A DNA stretch of 64,000 bases, taken from assembly GCF_026262505.1 (NCBI RefSeq), contig NC_067206.1, positions 19,179,319 through 19,243,318 on the forward strand. Reading direction: 5' to 3'. The position numbers were made by a program, and so were the translations under genes. Source of the stretch: Trichomonas vaginalis G3 (Eukaryota > Parabasalia > Trichomonadida > Trichomonadidae). Below the pieces are notes generated by a model. It searched no databases. It was not told the origin of the DNA and saw only the letters and a program-made list of their open reading frames with translations. Below are positions 21,229 to 30,356 of this stretch, piece after piece; within the stretch, counting starts at the first letter, position 1; each line of letters opens with the position of its first letter.

Positions 21229-21306
21229 GGTGAAAAAAGAGACCCAAAGGGTCAGAGCCGCAAAGCGGCTAGGTGAAAAAAGAGGTGAGATTTCACCACT
21301 TCACCT
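21229..21306. repeat. Palindromic module with inserted double hairpin
   Basis: The hairpins GACCC-AAA-GGGTC (21241-21253) and AGCCGC-AAA-GCGGCT (21256-21270) sit inside GGTGA/TCACC arms, in almost the same sequence as at 12696-12772. Confidence 0.65.
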
Positions 21307-21401
21307 AAATTTATTTTTGCGCTATGTTTTCATACGTGTGAGGGTGGTGATATCATTTATTTTTAAGTTTATTTTTACTGAAAATTTTTATTTGGATGTA
21401 A

Positions 21402-21686
21402 ATGACAGAACAAAAGCAACTCATTCGAATTCCACAGTATAACAAACATACATTTAAACATTTATTCTTCCTTCCTGAGCATAACATGTTCTTTCAAATA
21501 CATCCGAGACCAGTTGACTTTTCATTGACTGTGTATAAAGATAGAAATAGTTATATCATTAAACCATACGATGACGAAGGTAAGTTATGTAAATTGTACG
21601 TTAAGAAGTTAGAGAAAGTTTATGGCTTCAAGTATGACTACAATAGGGTTAACACTGATGATGAAGATATTGAGGAAAATTTATGA
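21402..21686 (+). CDS. Hypothetical protein, 94 aa
   Basis: The ATG follows TTTTTATTTGGATGTAA. The C-terminal YVKKLEKVYGFKYDY resembles the end of the HNH protein at 27968-28552 (LLNKFKKLYGIPF), and the middle (YKDRNSYIIKPYDDEGKLCKL) resembles its final beta region. This may be a stand-alone copy of that C-terminal domain. Function unknown. Confidence 0.45.
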   Translation: MTEQKQLIRIPQYNKHTFKHLFFLPEHNMFFQIHPRPVDFSLTVYKDRNSYIIKPYDDEGKLCKLYVKKLEKVYGFKYDYNRVNTDDEDIEENL

Positions 21687-21689
21687 GAA

Positions 21690-21806
21690 CATTAGTGAAG
21701 TGTTAGTGAGAATGATAGTGAGAACGTTTATTTTTTACATTAGTGAGTTCGTTAGTGAAGTGGGTGGCGGTTTTGTAAATATTTAAGATTAAGTTAGTTT
21801 TTGCGT
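21690..21806. repeat. Short direct repeats
   Basis: Repeated GTTAGTGA(G/A) units and two copies of TTTTGTAAATATTTAAG.TTAAG (about 21771 and 21833). Between 21850 and 21890 a GGC/GCC hairpin lies inside GTAC arms. No gene seen. Confidence 0.4.
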
Positions 21807-22133
21807 TCATGTTGTAAAATATACGTTAACTGTTTTGTAAATATTTAAGGTTAAGTGGTGTACGGAGGCGCGCAGTGCCACAGTACCCAACTTAACCATA
21901 CTAACTAATTCTGTATATATTTGTTCGTCTTTCTTTGGATTGTCTTCGTAGATTTGAAATGACACTTGTGAATTTTGTTTGTCATATACAATTCTCACAT
22001 AAAGTGTGCTCTCGGTATTTGCATATTCATCAGCATATTTTGCATAACATGAATTTATTTTATCTTCTATATTTTTTAACGCAGTCTGTAGAGAAGATGA
22101 AAGGTCAACTTGTATTAGCTCAATTTCTTCCAC
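21807..22133 (-). CDS. Hypothetical protein, about 108 aa
   Basis: Minus-strand frame with a helical start (DLSSSLQTALKNIEDKINSCYAKYADEY) and a beta-rich end. The start is uncertain because no clear in-frame ATG lies at the beginning. No family recognised. Confidence 0.3.
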   Translation of the reverse strand: MEEIELIQVDLSSSLQTALKNIEDKINSCYAKYADEYANTESTLYVRIVYDKQNSQVSFQIYEDNPKKDEQIYTELVSMVKLGTVALRASVHHLTLNIYKTVNVYFTT

Positions 22134-22213
22134 ATTTTTCGTTTCCTTCAGATATATAATCTATATGAAACTTACAATAAATGGAAAACTTTTATCTTCT
22201 ACAGACACAAACT

Positions 22214-22396
22214 TCATTCTACGAAAGCCAATAGCTTTTGGACAGATGGGTCTCTTAACCATCTTAATGGGTAGTCAAAACGATAGCCTTCATGCTTTAC
22301 GGTCTCTGTCTCAAACTTTTGACCGACATTAGTAAAAAGTTCATCTAATGGTTTAGTTGTAGCAACTCTTGAATTTTCTTTTTCTATTGGAAGCAT
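22214..22396 (-). CDS. Short KilA-N-like fragment, 60 aa
   Basis: Begins MLPIEKENSRVATTKPLDELFTNVG, matching the start of 28578-28868 (KTKPLDYIFTNTG-type), and continues YPLRWLRDPSVQKLLAF, which looks like the second helix block of a KilA-N domain. Probably a truncated regulator. Its ATG is 17 bp from the divergent fibre ATG. Confidence 0.45.
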   Translation of the reverse strand: MLPIEKENSRVATTKPLDELFTNVGQKFETETVKHEGYRFDYPLRWLRDPSVQKLLAFVE

Positions 22397-22413
22397 ATTT
22401 TATCTAAATAAAA

Positions 22414-23611
22414 ATGTCAAATGAAACAGCGTCTATGAGAGAAATACAACACAACCGACAACTCATTATGCAAGCTCTAAATAAGAACACAACAAACTTT
22501 TCAAACTATTCTAAGATATCTGAGTCATTGAAAGAAGGAAACCTAAAACTGACATTAAACCCAATGACAGATGAGTTTCTGTTTCAAGACAATAAGAACC
22601 ATACTGTTTGTATAAATCCAACAAAACGAACTTTAAACGAGAAACCTATAAATGAACTTCTTTTGAAAGCAGATGTTGACAACAAAGCTGACAAAGAATA
22701 TGTAGACGATGAGTTAGCACGTGTGGCTAGTGCGTTAGTGAAGAAGGCAGATAAGGAATATGTGGATGAAAAAGACAATGAAATTATAAAAAGGGTTGAA
22801 TGGTACCATGAACGGACATCGAAGATTTTAGAAGGTAAAGCCAATACAGGGTGGGTTTCAGGATGTTTAGACTTAAAGCCGACAAAGAAACTGTAGATAT
22901 GTTGGCACAAACGGTTTCAAGTCATACCAGAGGTTAATGGAAGATGGACAACAGTTGAAAGAGCTTGAGAAAGGTGTTACAGAGTTAAGGAATACAAAAG
23001 CAGACTCGACATGGAATAGCTGGATATGTAGATGCAACAAAAGAACGTATTTTAGCATGGACAGAAGGAACATACCCACAAAAATATCATAGACATAGCA
23101 TCTCTGACGTAAATGAACTTGAAGAAAAGTTATATAAAAAAGCAGACAAAACAGAGCTTCAAACATTAAAGACAGAAATGCTTCAAACATTATATCCTAT
23201 AGGCTCTATTTATACGTCAATGAACTCTACCAGACCAGAAACAGTTCTGGGTTTTGGAACTTGGACTCAAATAGTCGACAGGTTTTTGTATTGTGCAAAC
23301 TCTTCAAAGGAAACAGGTGGAAGTAAAACGATTTCAGGTGAAAACTTACCTGCACACAGTCACTACATAGATTTAAGTACATCTCAAGCAGGTTGGCATA
23401 AGCATAGATATTGGGATTGGTCAGGAATGACAAAAGGTAAAGGATATGATGTTAAAGACAACGTTAAGTTTGCTATAAATTGTTATTGGAGTGACACTCA
23501 GGGAGAAGGAAACCATACACATCGCGTTTCAGGGTATACGCAAACAACGGGCAGAGTAAAGACTACATGCCACCTTACATGACAGTTTACGCATGGTATA
23601 GAAATGCTTAG
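22414..23611 (+). pseudogene. Second fibre protein with collar domain, broken copy
   Basis: A shorter relative of 4192-7634. It has shaft-type repeats (NKADKEYVDDEL, KKADKEYVDEK), YPIGSIYTSMNSTRP, GFGTWTQIVDRFL, ENLPAHSHYI and GNHTHRVSGYT, ending with a VYAWYRNA-type tail. The region looks interrupted about three times. It converges with the antisense integrase fossil, sharing 4 bp at the ends. Confidence 0.7.
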
Positions 23612-24565
23612 TCGTCATTTTCAACTTCTTTAGCATATTCGTCAGGAGTTGTCTTATATTTGTGTTAGGAACTGTCTTTGAAAGTATACCACCTTGAACT
23701 TTGACAAGTTTGAAAACGAGGTCTGACAATAGTTTTTTTATCTTCTGCTTGCAGTCTGTACATTTTGCCATGTTTGCCTAAAACTTCATAATATTCTCTT
23801 GTATACTTTCTTCTATTTTTACGAACACGAAGGTGAGTACCTGTCGAGTTCCCATTGTTGTCATAGTCAATAGTATTTTCATATGGGTCGCGTTTAGGTA
23901 TTTCTATTTTTACTTTGTCACCCCTTTAAGTTGAAGCCTGGCATTCTTTCTTGTTTGTCTCTTTTGACTAAACTATTAAATATATAGTCTTTCTCTAAGT
24001 CGGGGTTGTTTTTCATTTCTTCGGGGGAGTGGTTTCCCCAAACCTTTTTGTTTACGGCTATTGTAAATATTTAAAACTTGTCTCATCTTTGCCATGGAGA
24101 AGTGTCTGTATTTGTGTCATATGACATTTCATCTACCTCACCACCTTGTGGTTGGTTTAAGTCTCTTAAGATTTTTATACAACTGTCAATGACACCAAGA
24201 GCAGAATGGTTTTGGTCGACAATGAAATATGGTTTACATTTTTTGAAACGCAGATAGTTTTTAATATCGTCTGATTTGAAAGAACTTTCACAGTCAGATG
24301 TCAGTTTTGTTGGATGGTATTTGTCAACGAATATTGTCCAAAGCAGTTTTCACATCTAAATATTTTGGACCATAATGGTATGGCTTCACAGTATCTTGTG
24401 TTTTGACCAACAAATATTAGCCAGTATGGTGGTCCGTCTTCTCTATACCTCGGAATGTTTTCCAAGATATCCATAAACCAAGCATTTGGTGTTGAACTAA
24501 AGATTTTACCATGAGTGCTTTCTTTGTCGCTTTAGAAACATAGGGTCCTTGTTTGGATTCGTCAT
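23608..24565 (-). pseudogene. Second Polinton integrase, decayed
   Basis: No long frame survives, but the minus strand retains an integrase signature: LTSDCESSFKSDDIKNYL, then VDQNHSALGVIDSCIKILRDLNQ. This parallels LTSDQDGAYLSNEITEFL ... HNHNILGIINRFIRTLRDLNQ of the integrase at 7654-8739. A basic segment and a TPDEYAKEVEN-type end follow where a chromo-like domain is expected. It is the most decayed core gene in the block, with several breaks, so the second element has been inactive longer than its capsid genes suggest. Confidence 0.65.
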
Positions 24566-24599
24566 TTTTTAACCCATAAGAAATGGGTTATTTGGCGCA

Positions 24600-24975
24600 T
24601 TAGCAGGAGTTGCATCTAGATTTTTACCCGCAGTGGGAACAATAGCCAGAGGTGCATTTGAATTGGAAGGAAGATTTTGAGTACATTAGGTATACTTAAG
24701 AAAGCACAACCTATTATACAAACTGTACAGAAAGGTTGGGATGTAGCACGAGATGCAACAAATCTTATTCCAAATCCTGAAACAAGAAGGAAAAGTTCAA
24801 GGATGGATGGACAATGTAGGAAGACAAGCAGGAAACTACTATAACAAAGCAAATGACTACTATAACCAAGCAGGGCACTATATGACCAAGGTGAAAGATT
24901 CTTTAACAGAGGATATAACCATGCACAACAGTGGGTAAACAACAACCAACCGCAACCGCCTCAAACGTGGGGAAT
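24600..24975 (+). pseudogene. Gly/Ala/Tyr-rich virion-type protein, broken copy
   Basis: Pieces include a hydrophobic Ala/Gly segment at the start and a Tyr/Asn/Gln-rich segment (GNYYNKANDYYNQAGHYMTK). The pattern suggests a small virion membrane-active protein, as seen in minor proteins of this virus class. It looks interrupted several times. Function inferred only from composition. Confidence 0.35.
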
Positions 24976-24998
24976 GTAAAGTTTTTTACTGAGATGAA

Positions 24999-25151
24999 AT
25001 GAACAATACAGCATTGAGACAAATGGGTTCAAGATGGATTTGTCGACTTCCAGCAGTTACACAACGTGTTTGTCAAGTCCTCCCTATACCTCAGGAAGTT
25101 TTAGACCGACTTAAAAAACAACAACAACCAGTTGAAAACAAACCAAACTAA
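24999..25151 (+). CDS. Small protein, 50 aa
   Basis: ATG after TTTTTTACTGAGATGAA; encodes MNNTALRQMGSRWICRLPAV and a Gln-rich end. The same leader (TTTTTTACTGAGATGAAATG) is repeated just downstream before the next gene. No family recognised. Confidence 0.4.
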   Translation: MNNTALRQMGSRWICRLPAVTQRVCQVLPIPQEVLDRLKKQQQPVENKPN

Positions 25152-25170
25152 AATTTTTTACTGAGATGAA

Positions 25171-25753
25171 ATGACCGAGAAGTTGAAACGGTAGATTTGA
25201 CACACAAACAAAAAGTTCAGAACCATTGTCAAAACCTGTCAAAGAACTTACAGATGAAGAGAAAAATTCAATAATAGAAAGTGCCAGGTCTGGAAATACA
25301 AACCCTAACTACAAAGTCACTTTTCATAGAAATGGAACGGCAAGTATCTCAAAAAAGAAACAGACTCTCACAAATAAAATATTGAAGTCTGAAGGAGCTT
25401 TCGAGACAACAGATGGAAAAGTTTACTTCACTGACCAACAGTTCATTATAGAACATCTCATTGACTTAGAGTCGAAATATTCTAAACTTTACAACAAACA
25501 CAAAAAGTTGAAAGGAAAACAAAAACAAATGGCATATGATATTTATGAAGATGTTGACGACACAACCATACCTGCAAGTGAGGTAAAGTCAGAGGAACCG
25601 AAAAGTGACGAAAAACCGATAGAAGAAGAAAAACCAAAAACTGAAGATAAACCAAAACCAAAGTTTAGTTTCCAAACTAAACCAACTCAACCTTCATTAG
25701 CTGGTATGGGTTGGCGTCAAAGACTTCTGGTAGCGGGCGGTTATGTTAAGTAA
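25171..25753 (+). pseudogene. Lys/Glu-rich virion-linked protein
   Basis: The main body carries TDEEKNSIIESARSG, a short beta segment (YKVTFHRNGTASISKKKQ), a coiled coil (DLESKYSKLYNKHKKLKGKQKQ), a long Glu/Lys/Pro-rich linker and a conserved-looking end SLAGMGWRQRLLVAGGYVK. It resembles 18401-18833. It looks interrupted about once near its start. Possibly a core or scaffold protein; function unknown. Confidence 0.45.
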
Positions 25754-25783
25754 AGAAAAAAACATTTTTTTATTTTTATAAAA

Positions 25784-26647
25784 ATGCCCCCATATAGAAT
25801 GGATAGAAAATCTGCTAGAATAAAAGCAGAGTTGCAAAGATATGGTTGGAGAGTTTCGAAGAAGTTTAAATATAAGAAAGGAAGACCCATAAAAGTCTAT
25901 GACAAACTGGCTGGTCTTCGCTACGAAATGGATTTGGAAACAGCACGTGCAAATTATCCAAACAGACTAGAGAGGTTAGAAGAAGAACGTCTTATGGACA
26001 TGCCTTTCGATGTTAGTGAACCTCAAGTTGAAGGACACGACGGCTTTGCCAGATTCTACTGGAAACATGACGAACAATTGCATCCTTTGAGAAGGAAAAA
26101 AGGAAAAGGTGAAGACAAACATGCTCCCATGGAAAGAACAAGATATGCATATGAAAAGTACCGTGAAGTTAGAAGTCAAATTACATCTGGTCGAACCTTT
26201 ACAGTAAACTTTGACGAAGGAAAGAACAAAGAAGGCTTCATGGGTGTACTTGCTGCCATACAAGATGGAAATAAGAAAGGATACAATCTCAGATTGACCA
26301 TAACAGATTTGGATGGTCACATTTACTATGCACATGGCAATGTCACAACAGCTGCAATGCTTCTTGACGCTTTCAAGACTACAAAGAGAGAACAAATGGT
26401 TGACTCCGACTCAGACATTTTGAATGCAATTGAAGGAATTGCAAGTGTCAAGTTCGAATGGTACCAACCTAACCCTCAAGCAGTCAGACAACATGCTGGA
26501 TACTTCCCCTTCATAAATAAGTCTGACATTGACTTGACAAGGTATGGAATTTACAATTCAATTGAAACAATTGTCAATGAACCTTGTATTCTTACATGTC
26601 TCAGGAACTCTGGTCTTGTTTTCAGAAGAGAAGATGAAGTATCTTGA
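25784..26647 (+). CDS. Polymerase-linked protein, 287 aa
   Basis: The ATG follows TTTTTATAAAA. The protein has a basic N terminus (MDRKSARIKAELQRYGWRVSKKFKYKKGRP), a central beta-rich domain (GYNLRLTITDLDGHIYYAHGNVTTAAMLL) and a C-terminal EPCILTCLRNSGL. The last matches the Cys segment of 13344-14768. It ends 3 bp before the polymerase frame. Together with the polymerase start it parallels the organisation at 13344-14900. Confidence 0.5.
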   Translation: MPPYRMDRKSARIKAELQRYGWRVSKKFKYKKGRPIKVYDKLAGLRYEMDLETARANYPNRLERLEEERLMDMPFDVSEPQVEGHDGFARFYWKHDEQLHPLRRKKGKGEDKHAPMERTRYAYEKYREVRSQITSGRTFTVNFDEGKNKEGFMGVLAAIQDGNKKGYNLRLTITDLDGHIYYAHGNVTTAAMLLDAFKTTKREQMVDSDSDILNAIEGIASVKFEWYQPNPQAVRQHAGYFPFINKSDIDLTRYGIYNSIETIVNEPCILTCLRNSGLVFRREDEVS

Positions 26648-26650
26648 GTC

Positions 26651-27928
26651 ATGTGTGAAGACAAGGTACATTCTCAGAGGTCAATTGGCAAAATTGCACC
26701 GTTGGCAAATGTCAATATCCGAGTCAACATACCTACAGCTAAAGGTTCTTCACATGACGACTATGTTGTTGACAAAGACTTACCATGGTTGAAGATTGCA
26801 ATTGTCCACAACCACTTCATGTTGAACGAAAGTCTTATGTTCGGAAAAGGCAAGTGCAACATTGTCAGAGCTGTAAACATTCTTTTCGAGAAAGGTTTGT
26901 TGGAACCAATTCCAGATGACAAGCTGACAGAAACTTTTGTACCAAAAGACGAAACAAACTTTTCACTGTTAGCAAGACCAAAAGTTGTTCCAGACAAAGT
27001 TCTAGTACAAAAGAAGTACACAATTCCACAAGGAGTTGGATTGTTCGGATACCAACCTGAACCAAAAGAACTTCCAATGAGGTTGCAAGAACTTCAAGAT
27101 GCTATAAACAAACTTCCATTGAGACATCCAATTGACGTCAAATTGTATTGGAGAGCATCAGAGTTAGCTCAGAAGGTTTTATATGAAACAGGTTGCTTCG
27201 ACGATGTTTATGAGATAACAGGAGAAGTTTCTCAGAAGATAAGAGACTCACTTGAATTTCCACGAACTGGTCCGATTGGATGCGACAAGTTCGACTCAGA
27301 TGAAAAGATATACTATGTCGACCTTAACGCTGCATACATGAGGTTTGTCCAATATATCCCGACTGGAATTCCAAACGAAGATGGTAAGTTCCCGGGAAGG
27401 AACTATACAGTTGGAAAGGTCATACAACAACTCTATGATATTAGGAAAGCTTCAAACCCCAAACTTGCAATGACACTCAAATTGCTTATGAATTCGACAT
27501 GGGGATATTCTATTAAGAAACCTCAAGAGATGAAGAGTAAACATTATGAGAAGGTCGACAACTTTGTTGAAAGGTTTTCTCCTTTTGTTTTGAAGTACGA
27601 ATTCACTCAAGGTCAAAGTGGCTTAGTAACCACATTAAAACCTATTGTCGAACATTGGTCCTATCCTCAGTTCGCAAAGGCAGTCCTTGACAACTACAAC
27701 AAATTCTTCTCCGAAGTCAAATCGAAAGTTGTGGTTTACTATGAGAACATTGACGCACTCATGACGAACGAAGAAGGCTATAACAAACTCATTGAAATGG
27801 GTTTAGTCGGTGAAAAGATGGGCTGTTTTAAGCTAGACAAGGTATTTTCCGAAGTTCATGTAATATCGAAAAGGAAATATTGGGGTATACTTGAAGACGG
27901 CACAGAAATAAAACATTGCATGAAATAA
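26651..27928 (+). pseudogene. Type-B DNA polymerase, second lineage, partial
   Basis: Motif A region YYVDLNAAYMRFV, motif B LLMNSTWGYS and motif C YENIDALM are in order, and the end KLDKVFSEVHVISKRKYWG is typical of the thumb region. The N-terminal part has a His-containing VHNHFMLNESLM as in the other polymerase module. The polymerase half is recognisable, but the exonuclease half expected for a full family B enzyme is not, so the gene is partial or rearranged. Its sequence is far from the 14765-17114 copy. Confidence 0.75.
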
Positions 27929-27967
27929 AACATTTTTTTAAAAAAACATTTTTTTATTTTATTTGAA

Positions 27968-28552
27968 ATGTACGCTGAGTTTGTTGGAACAGACCGTTGG
28001 GAAACTTGTTTGTTAGATGAGAAATATGAAATTCACTGTTGTGAGTCATTTGAAGTCAGAAACAAAAAGACAAAAAGAGTTTTAAGCGAATGTGAGCGAA
28101 ATGACGGATATGCTAGGATGAGGATTGGTGGAAAAAACTATTTTAAACATATTGTCATTGCAACTCATTTTATACCGAACCCTAACAATCTACCTTTTGT
28201 AGACCATATAAACCGTATAAGAAACGACAATAGACTTGAAAACTTGCGTTGGGTCACTTGTTCTGAAAACAGTAAGAACAGAGGCAAATTTAGAGATATT
28301 GTATTCGAATTTGTCGACGAACTAGAAGATGAAGCAATTGAAATTACAGACTATGGTAAGCATACGTTTGAGTTTTACTACTATAGCGAAGAACAAGACT
28401 CTTTCTACTTTTATACCGGCGTAAACTATAGGAAATTACAAGTATATTTTACTAAGGCAGGCTATGCTTATGTAAACGCTAGAGATACAGATGGAAAATA
28501 CGTTCAAATACTTCTTAACAAATTCAAGAAGCTATATGGCATACCATTTTAA
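27968..28552 (+). CDS. HNH endonuclease (NUMOD4/HNH_3 type), 194 aa
   Basis: The HNH core is HIVIATHFIPNPNNLPFVDHIN followed by NRLENLRWVTCSENS, the arrangement of HNH_3 homing-type nucleases; an N-terminal part (YEIHCCESFEVRNKKTKRVLS) looks like NUMOD4. A C-terminal domain (KAGYAYVNARDTDGKYVQILLNKFKKLYG) may bind DNA and recurs in 21402-21686. It is preceded by a TTTTTATTTTATTTGAA leader and sits right after a polymerase gene, a usual place for homing nucleases. Confidence 0.75.
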   Translation: MYAEFVGTDRWETCLLDEKYEIHCCESFEVRNKKTKRVLSECERNDGYARMRIGGKNYFKHIVIATHFIPNPNNLPFVDHINRIRNDNRLENLRWVTCSENSKNRGKFRDIVFEFVDELEDEAIEITDYGKHTFEFYYYSEEQDSFYFYTGVNYRKLQVYFTKAGYAYVNARDTDGKYVQILLNKFKKLYGIPF

Positions 28553-28577
28553 AACAGTATATTTTTACATATATTAA

Positions 28578-28868
28578 ATGCTTCAGGTTGAAAAACAAAG
28601 AACAAAAGTAGCAGATACAAAACCGTTAGACTATATCTTTACAAATACTGGTAGGACTATTTCAGATGAAGAAATTTCATCCCGAATTGTCTTTCATATA
28701 CAACTACGGAAAAGTGCTGAATTCGACAAAAATGAGTTTTGGTTGAAAAAATACGGTGGAGCCAAAAGTGGCTCGACCTCAAAACAAGCATTTTGTGAAG
28801 AATATACCAACCCGCGGAAAACAGCGGGTTGCTTTTTATACAAAGTTCACCCGTTGAATTTGTCATGA
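28578..28868 (+). CDS. Short KilA-N-related fragment, 96 aa
   Basis: The start (KTKVADTKPLDYIFTNTGRTISDEE-like) matches 22214-22396. The middle (FWLKKYGGAKSGSTSKQAF) matches the KilA-N protein at 8914-9579, and the end (CEEYTNPRKTAGCFLYK) matches 29149-29811. The protein is a patchwork of pieces from its relatives. Hairpins lie in the frame at 28759-28774 and 28809-28830. Confidence 0.45.
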   Translation: MLQVEKQRTKVADTKPLDYIFTNTGRTISDEEISSRIVFHIQLRKSAEFDKNEFWLKKYGGAKSGSTSKQAFCEEYTNPRKTAGCFLYKVHPLNLS

Positions 28869-28879
28869 ATTTCCTTAAG

Positions 28880-29148
28880 ATAAAAAAAAATATATTTTAG
28901 GTGTCACCAGGTCACTCGGTCAACTAACATCTTTTTGAAAATGGTGACAACATGACATTTTGACAACAACACAGGAAATAGATTTCATCGTAAATGTTTT
29001 GTCAAACTTCATCGTCAATGTTTTGTCAAGACTTCTTCATCGTATATGTTTTGTCGAGATTTTTATCGTTGTGGTCCGACGGTTAAGCCACAAACGAATG
29101 TCCGACGGTTAAGCCAAAAATATTTTTTATTTTTATTGTAAGAACAGT
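28880..29148. repeat. Direct repeats and leader before KilA-N gene
   Basis: Contains GGTGTCACC, three copies of a unit with TCGTAAATGTTTTGTCAA, and two copies of GTCCGACGGTTAAGCCA (29075 and 29100). The AT-rich leader (TTTTTATTGTAAGAACAGT) then leads into the ATG at 29149. Confidence 0.5.
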
Positions 29149-29811
29149 ATGACAGTCGAAGCAAAAACGTTCACGAACAAATCTAATGGCGAAACATTCA
29201 CAAAAGGCACTTACAACGGTATTGAAGTCTTACGTAGAGACAAGGATGGTTATATAAATGTAACAAATATGTGTCAGCAGTTTAGGAAAGACTTTAGAAA
29301 GTTGTTGGAAAATAAGTCCTGGGAAGAGTATTATAAGGCATTTTGTGAAGAATATAGCAACCGCCGGAATTCCGGCGGTTGGTTTTTATACAAAATTCAT
29401 GCAGGAATTCCTGATGAAATCAAACAGGTTAGAGGAACGTATGTAGACCCAAGACTTGTAAACTATATAGCAATGTGGGCTTCTCCAAAATATTGTATAG
29501 CAGTTGGAAAAATTATGGACTCCATAGACAAGAAAGTTCATGAGAAATTAGATGAAGAAGAACTTGAAGATACAGTAGAGAATGCTAAACCTTTGTTCGA
29601 ACAAGAAGTTAGAAAAATGCATGAAAAACAAATAGAACATGAACGTGAGATATGTTCTGGTTATAGAGACTCGCCATACGAACTAGACCAATGGGAACAA
29701 GAAGATTTAAAGAGAGAATTTAGAGAATATGAACTCGCTAAGATAGCATTTGAAGCTGCAGAAAAGAAGTTAAAAGTTTGGGGTCGTTTTGTACAAAAAT
29801 ATTGTGAGTAA
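29149..29811 (+). CDS. KilA-N domain protein, 220 aa
   Basis: The first 45 residues (VEAKTFTNKSNGETFTKGTYNGIEVLRRDKDGYIN region) and the last 90 are nearly identical to 8914-9579. The middle is replaced by a different KilA-N half (VTNMCQQFRKDFRKLLE ... VDPRLVNYIAMWASPKYCIAVGKIMDSI). So the two proteins share ends but have different recognition cores. A 22-nt perfect palindrome (half AACCGCCGGAA, 29359-29380) lies in the frame and encodes NRRNSGG. Likely a DNA-binding regulator. Confidence 0.8.
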   Translation: MTVEAKTFTNKSNGETFTKGTYNGIEVLRRDKDGYINVTNMCQQFRKDFRKLLENKSWEEYYKAFCEEYSNRRNSGGWFLYKIHAGIPDEIKQVRGTYVDPRLVNYIAMWASPKYCIAVGKIMDSIDKKVHEKLDEEELEDTVENAKPLFEQEVRKMHEKQIEHEREICSGYRDSPYELDQWEQEDLKREFREYELAKIAFEAAEKKLKVWGRFVQKYCE

Positions 29812-29845
29812 ATGAACCATTTTTTTCGACAAAAATATAATTTAG

Positions 29846-30260
29846 GGTAGAAGGTTAGATCTAACCTCTTTTCTAACCTCTTTTCTAACATCGTAGAAAA
29901 CTCATGAGTTTTATACAGAATTCAGCAAAAATAATGTTTATGTTAGAATGTTAGATCTAACATGTTTTCTAACATGTTTTCTAACATGGTCTAAAACTCT
30001 TGAATTTGTCAAGACTTCATCGTAAATGTTTTGTCAAGACTTCTTCGTAAATGTTTTGTCAAGACTTCATCGTAAATGTTTTGTCAAGACTTCATCGTAA
30101 ATGTTTTGTCAAGACTTCTTCGTAAATGTTTTGTCAAGACTTCATCGTAAATGTTTTGTCAAGACTTCTTCGTAATGAGCGTAAAAGACCCAAAAATAAT
30201 GTTTATGTTAGAATGTTAGATCTAACCTCTTTTCTAACCTCTTTTCTAACATCGTAGAAA
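29846..30260. repeat. Palindromic modules (TTAGATCTAA type) and 25-bp tandem repeats
   Basis: Modules at about 29846-29890, 29940-29993 and 30204-30255 have centres GGTTAGATCTAACC or TGTTAGATCTAACA. Between them are seven 25-bp repeats with TCGTAAATGTTTTGTCAAGACT (30007-30175). Confidence 0.65.
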
Positions 30261-30356
30261 ACTCTCGAAATTCATGAATTTTGACACTTTCACAAAAAAC
30301 ATAAAAAATAAAGTTAGTTTTTTAAAAAAAATATTTTTTATTTTTATTGTAAGAAC

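Noticed and set aside
28980-30175. CRISPR-like array
   Set aside because: The 25-bp repeats are directly tandem without unique spacers, the genome is eukaryotic, and no cas genes are present.
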